A DNA stretch of 64,000 nt from G965220825 sp965220825 (GTDB lineage: Bacteria > Pseudomonadota > Alphaproteobacteria > UBA828). Both the position numbers and the translations under genes were made by a program. The notes beneath the pieces are model-generated. The model was given only the letters and a program-made list of their open reading frames with translations, searched no databases and was not told the DNA's origin. Below, one piece after another: positions 61,296 through 64,000 of the stretch (position 1 is the stretch's first letter; every line of letters begins with the position of its first letter). The stretch spans positions 682,001-746,000 of the forward strand of contig OZ244839.1 in NCBI GenBank assembly GCA_965220825.1. The letters are read 5' to 3'.

Positions 61296-62695
61296 GTCGC
61301 GACATCCTGATCGTCGATGACGAAGCCGATATCCGCGCGCTGATCGCCGGGATACTCGAGGACGAGGGCTACGCGCCGCGTGTCGCCGGCGATGGCGATT
61401 CGGCGCTCGCCGCAATCGAATCGCACCCTCCGCCCGCGCTTGTCGTTCTCGATATCTGGCTCGAGGGGAGCACCCTGGACGGCATGGAACTGCTGGAAGT
61501 CGTGCGCCGGCGGCACCCGGAGGTCCCGGTGGTGATGATCAGCGGGCATGGGAATATCGACATGGCCGTCACCGCCATAAAGAAGGGCGCTTACGACTTT
61601 ATCGAGAAGCCGTTCGAGACGGACCGCCTGCTGCTCCTCGTTGCGCGTGCCCTCAAGGAAGCGGAGCGCGCCCGGGAAATCGCGGAACTCCGGCTTCGGG
61701 CCGGGGGAGCGGTGGAATTGATCGGGAGTTCGGCCGAGATCAATCAGGTTCGCGCCGCCGCGGAGCGTGTCGCGCCGACGGGCAGCCGGGTGTTCATCAC
61801 GGGGCCGGCCGGTGCCGGCAAGGAGGTCGTCGCACGCCTGATCCACCGAAAGTCCCGACGCGCATCCGGCCCCTTCGTCGTCGTCAACGCGGCCCTGATG
61901 CGCCCGGACCGTCTCGAGCTCGAGCTGTTCGGCGCGGACGAATCCGACGGACAGGCGGGTTCCGGCAAGATCGGCACGTTCGAACGCGCCCATGGCGGCA
62001 CTCTCTTCTTCGACGAGATCGCGGATATGCCGCTCGAGACACAGGGCAAGATCGTGCGCGTGCTCCAGGCGCGGACCTTCGAGCGGGAAGGCGGCACGCA
62101 GCCCATCGAGGTGGATGTCCGCGTGGTAGCCGCCACCACGCGCGATATCCCGGCCGAAATCGAAGCCGGCCGCTTCCGGGAAGACCTGTTCTACCGACTC
62201 AATGTCGTGCCGATCCGCGTGCCGGCGCTCGCCGAGCGGCGGGGGGACGTGGCCGAACTCGCTCGCTATTTCCTTGCTCAGGCGTCGGAGAGCGCGGGGC
62301 TCGCGCCCCGGACCATCGCCGACGATGCGATGGCGCTGCTGCAGTCCTTCGATTGGCCGGGCAATGTGCGTCAGCTTCGCAACATGGTGGAATGGCTCCT
62401 GATCATGGCGCCGCCACCCGCCGATACGCCGATACGGGCGGACATGCTGCCGACGGAACTCGGCCTGATGACGAACGGCACGGCATCGAACCTCAGTTCG
62501 GTCGATCTCATGACGCTGCCGCTGCGCGAAGCCCGCAAGCGCTTCGAGCGGGACTATCTGGGCGCTCAGATCGAGCGCTTCGACGGCAATATCTCGCGCG
62601 CCGCGAGATTCATCGGCATGGACCGGTCCGCGCTGCATCGCAAGCTGCTGTCCCTCGACCTCATCGAGCGTGAGGGCGGCGGGCGTCGGATTTAG
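61292..62695 (+). CDS. ntrX: Nitrogen-regulation response regulator NtrX
   Basis: The 467-residue regulator has a receiver domain (phosphoacceptor Asp54 in VVLDIW), an AAA+ domain with Walker A GPAGAGKE (171-178) and a C-terminal Fis-type helix-turn-helix (ISRAARFIGMDRSALHRKL). The GAFTGA loop that contacts sigma-54 is not present: ELFG is followed by ADESDGQAGSGKIGTF in place of the usual HEKGAFTGA. NtrX of this class may therefore act without sigma-54. It is coupled to ntrY. Confidence 0.95.
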   Translation: MSRDILIVDDEADIRALIAGILEDEGYAPRVAGDGDSALAAIESHPPPALVVLDIWLEGSTLDGMELLEVVRRRHPEVPVVMISGHGNIDMAVTAIKKGAYDFIEKPFETDRLLLLVARALKEAERAREIAELRLRAGGAVELIGSSAEINQVRAAAERVAPTGSRVFITGPAGAGKEVVARLIHRKSRRASGPFVVVNAALMRPDRLELELFGADESDGQAGSGKIGTFERAHGGTLFFDEIADMPLETQGKIVRVLQARTFEREGGTQPIEVDVRVVAATTRDIPAEIEAGRFREDLFYRLNVVPIRVPALAERRGDVAELARYFLAQASESAGLAPRTIADDAMALLQSFDWPGNVRQLRNMVEWLLIMAPPPADTPIRADMLPTELGLMTNGTASNLSSVDLMTLPLREARKRFERDYLGAQIERFDGNISRAARFIGMDRSALHRKLLSLDLIEREGGGRRI

Positions 62696-62712
62696 GCGGC
62701 GGACGCGCGCCC

Positions 62713-64000
62713 GTGAACATCATCGTGTGCGGCGGGGGCCAAGTCGGGTCCAGCATTGCACGCCAGTTGGCGGGCGAGGCCAACGACGTGACCGTTATCG
62801 ACAACGATCCCGAAATCGCTCAGAGACTGTCCGATACCTCCGACATGCGAGCTATCGTCGGCAACGCGTCGCTTCCGGACGTCCTGGAGGACGCCGGTGC
62901 GAAAACCGCCGACATGATCGTTGCGGTGACCTATTCCGACGAGGTCAACATGGTGGCCTGCCAGGTCGCCCATTCCATCTTCAACGTGCCGGAGAAGATC
63001 GCCCGAGTCCGGCACCAGAGCTATCTCGATCCCGCCTGGGCGAACCTCTATAGCCGGGACCACATGCCCATAGACCTCATCATCTCGCCGGAGATCGAGG
63101 TCGCCCGGGCCATCGAGCGCAGGCTTCAGGTCCCCGGTTCCCTCGACATGCTGCCGTTCGGCGACGGACGGCTGCGGGTGATCGGCGTACGCTGCGAAGA
63201 AGGCTGCCCCATCGTCAATACGCCGCTCCGCCAACTGACCGAACTGTTCCCCGAACTCGCCATCACGGTGCTTGCCATCAGCCGGAACTCGCGCTTCATG
63301 GTGCCACGGGGCGACGAACAGATGCTGATCGGGGACGAGGTCTATTTCGTCTGCGATTCCGACCATGTGGAGCGCTCCATGGCGGTGTTCGGCCATGAAG
63401 AGCAGGAAGCCCGCAGCGTGGTGATCGTCGGCGGCGGCAATATCGGCTATTTCCTGACCCGAGAGCTCGAAGCCGAGCATCAGAGGCTCGAGATCAAGGT
63501 GGTGGAGGTGAATCGCCAGCGCGCCAACTATCTGGCGGAGCGTCTGGAACGGGCGACCGTCATCCACGGAGATGCGCTCGACGCCGAGATACGGACCGAG
63601 ATCAATGTCGGACTCGCCGAGGCGGTGATCGCGGTGTCCAACGACGACGAGGTAAACATCCTCGCGGCACTCCTCGCAAAACGCGCCGGCTGCCGGACGG
63701 CGATCTCGCTGGTCAACAATCCGAGCTACGTGCCGCTGATGGGCAGCCTCGGCGTCGACGTGGCGGTGAGCCCGCGGGAATCCACCGTTTCCACCATCCT
63801 GCAACGGATCCGGCGTGGCCGTATCCTGGCGGTGCACACCATTTGCAACGGGGCCGCGGAGATCGTCGAAGCGGAGGCGCTCGATACCTCGCCCGTCGTG
63901 GGGCGGCCGCTCAACGAAATCAAGCTGCCGAACGGCATCATCGTCGGTGCGATGCTGCGTGACGGGGAGGTCATCATGCCGCGTGCCGATACGGCGATCC
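62713..64000 (+). CDS. trkA: Trk potassium-uptake regulatory subunit TrkA, 5' part
   Basis: The frame starts at GTG 62713 and runs off the right edge, so the C-terminal end is missing. It begins with the NAD-binding loop MNIIVCGGGQVGSSIARQL, has a TrkA-C domain (about 140-225) and then a second NAD domain with VVIVGGGNIGYFL. TrkA gates the TrkH/G potassium channel from the cytoplasmic side. It follows ntrX by 17 bp, the usual order. Confidence 0.94.
   Translation, partial: MNIIVCGGGQVGSSIARQLAGEANDVTVIDNDPEIAQRLSDTSDMRAIVGNASLPDVLEDAGAKTADMIVAVTYSDEVNMVACQVAHSIFNVPEKIARVRHQSYLDPAWANLYSRDHMPIDLIISPEIEVARAIERRLQVPGSLDMLPFGDGRLRVIGVRCEEGCPIVNTPLRQLTELFPELAITVLAISRNSRFMVPRGDEQMLIGDEVYFVCDSDHVERSMAVFGHEEQEARSVVIVGGGNIGYFLTRELEAEHQRLEIKVVEVNRQRANYLAERLERATVIHGDALDAEIRTEINVGLAEAVIAVSNDDEVNILAALLAKRAGCRTAISLVNNPSYVPLMGSLGVDVAVSPRESTVSTILQRIRRGRILAVHTICNGAAEIVEAEALDTSPVVGRPLNEIKLPNGIIVGAMLRDGEVIMPRADTAI

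Noticed and set aside
60029..62638. Very long antisense open frame (869 codons) over ntrY and ntrX
   Set aside because: Both sense genes have complete catalytic motifs; the antisense product is low-complexity and without recognisable domains.

Overview
This is a 64 kb, high-GC chromosomal segment of an alphaproteobacterium, most likely a Rhodospirillales-like lineage. The assignment rests on several gene orders typical of that class: rseP-bamA-skp-lpxD-fabZ-lpxA-lpxI-lpxB with LpxI instead of LpxH, serC-serA, rmuC-def-fmt-truA, dnaX-ybaB-recR with the 4.5S RNA gene just upstream of dnaX, ftsB-pdhA-pdhB-pdhC-lpd-lipA-coq10, a fused ispDF, and ntrY-ntrX-trkA. No tRNA, rRNA or CRISPR array was seen. 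Most genes are tightly packed, with many ATGA, GTGA or TGATG overlaps.

Layout. 1-1010: 3' part of a fused cysN/cysC sulfate-activation gene. 1135-9698: envelope operon (intramembrane protease, outer-membrane assembly, periplasmic chaperone, lipid A synthesis). 9674-19142: a Sel1-repeat protein, a PhzF-like enzyme, serine biosynthesis, RmuC, peptide deformylase, formyltransferase, TruA and an SRPBCC protein. 19287-22242: recR, ybaB, dnaX and the signal-recognition RNA on the minus strand. 22243-26971: nudC, pheA, kdsB and two oxidoreductases. 27155-28274: a complete IS481-family insertion sequence with a 5-bp target duplication. 28336-39274: accessory uptake region with a TRAP transporter, two small unknown genes, a pyroglutamyl-peptidase-like protein, a hydroxypyruvate-isomerase-like protein and a five-gene branched-chain-amino-acid-type ABC importer. 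40117-41397: enolase. 41432-47391: a minus-strand TonB locus (receptor, small Cys-containing exported protein, ExbB, two ExbD, TonB). 47460-54399: ftsB and the pyruvate dehydrogenase, lipoate synthase and coq10 block. 54437-58171: a class III aminotransferase, pncC/cinA, pgpA and ispDF on the minus strand. 58172-58642: a repeat-filled scar. 58643-64000: a cupin gene, ntrY, ntrX and the start of trkA.

The less ordinary material is a dispersed element of about 110 bp with identical 25-bp inverted arms, present twice in opposite orientation (47.8 and 58.4 kb) with a diverged half copy at 33.2 kb. The second copy abuts a truncated IS481-type 3' end, exactly where related genomes usually carry dusB-ntrB-ntrC. 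The intact IS carries two strong hairpins around its transposase start, one of which covers the ribosome-binding site. The TonB locus lies between eno and ftsB, which are usually neighbours, and encodes a small exported protein of no recognised function translationally coupled to ExbB. A short low-GC patch interrupts the otherwise GC-rich serA gene.

All calls come from reading the sequence and from knowledge of the families. No database search was run, and substrate assignments for transporters and several enzymes remain open.
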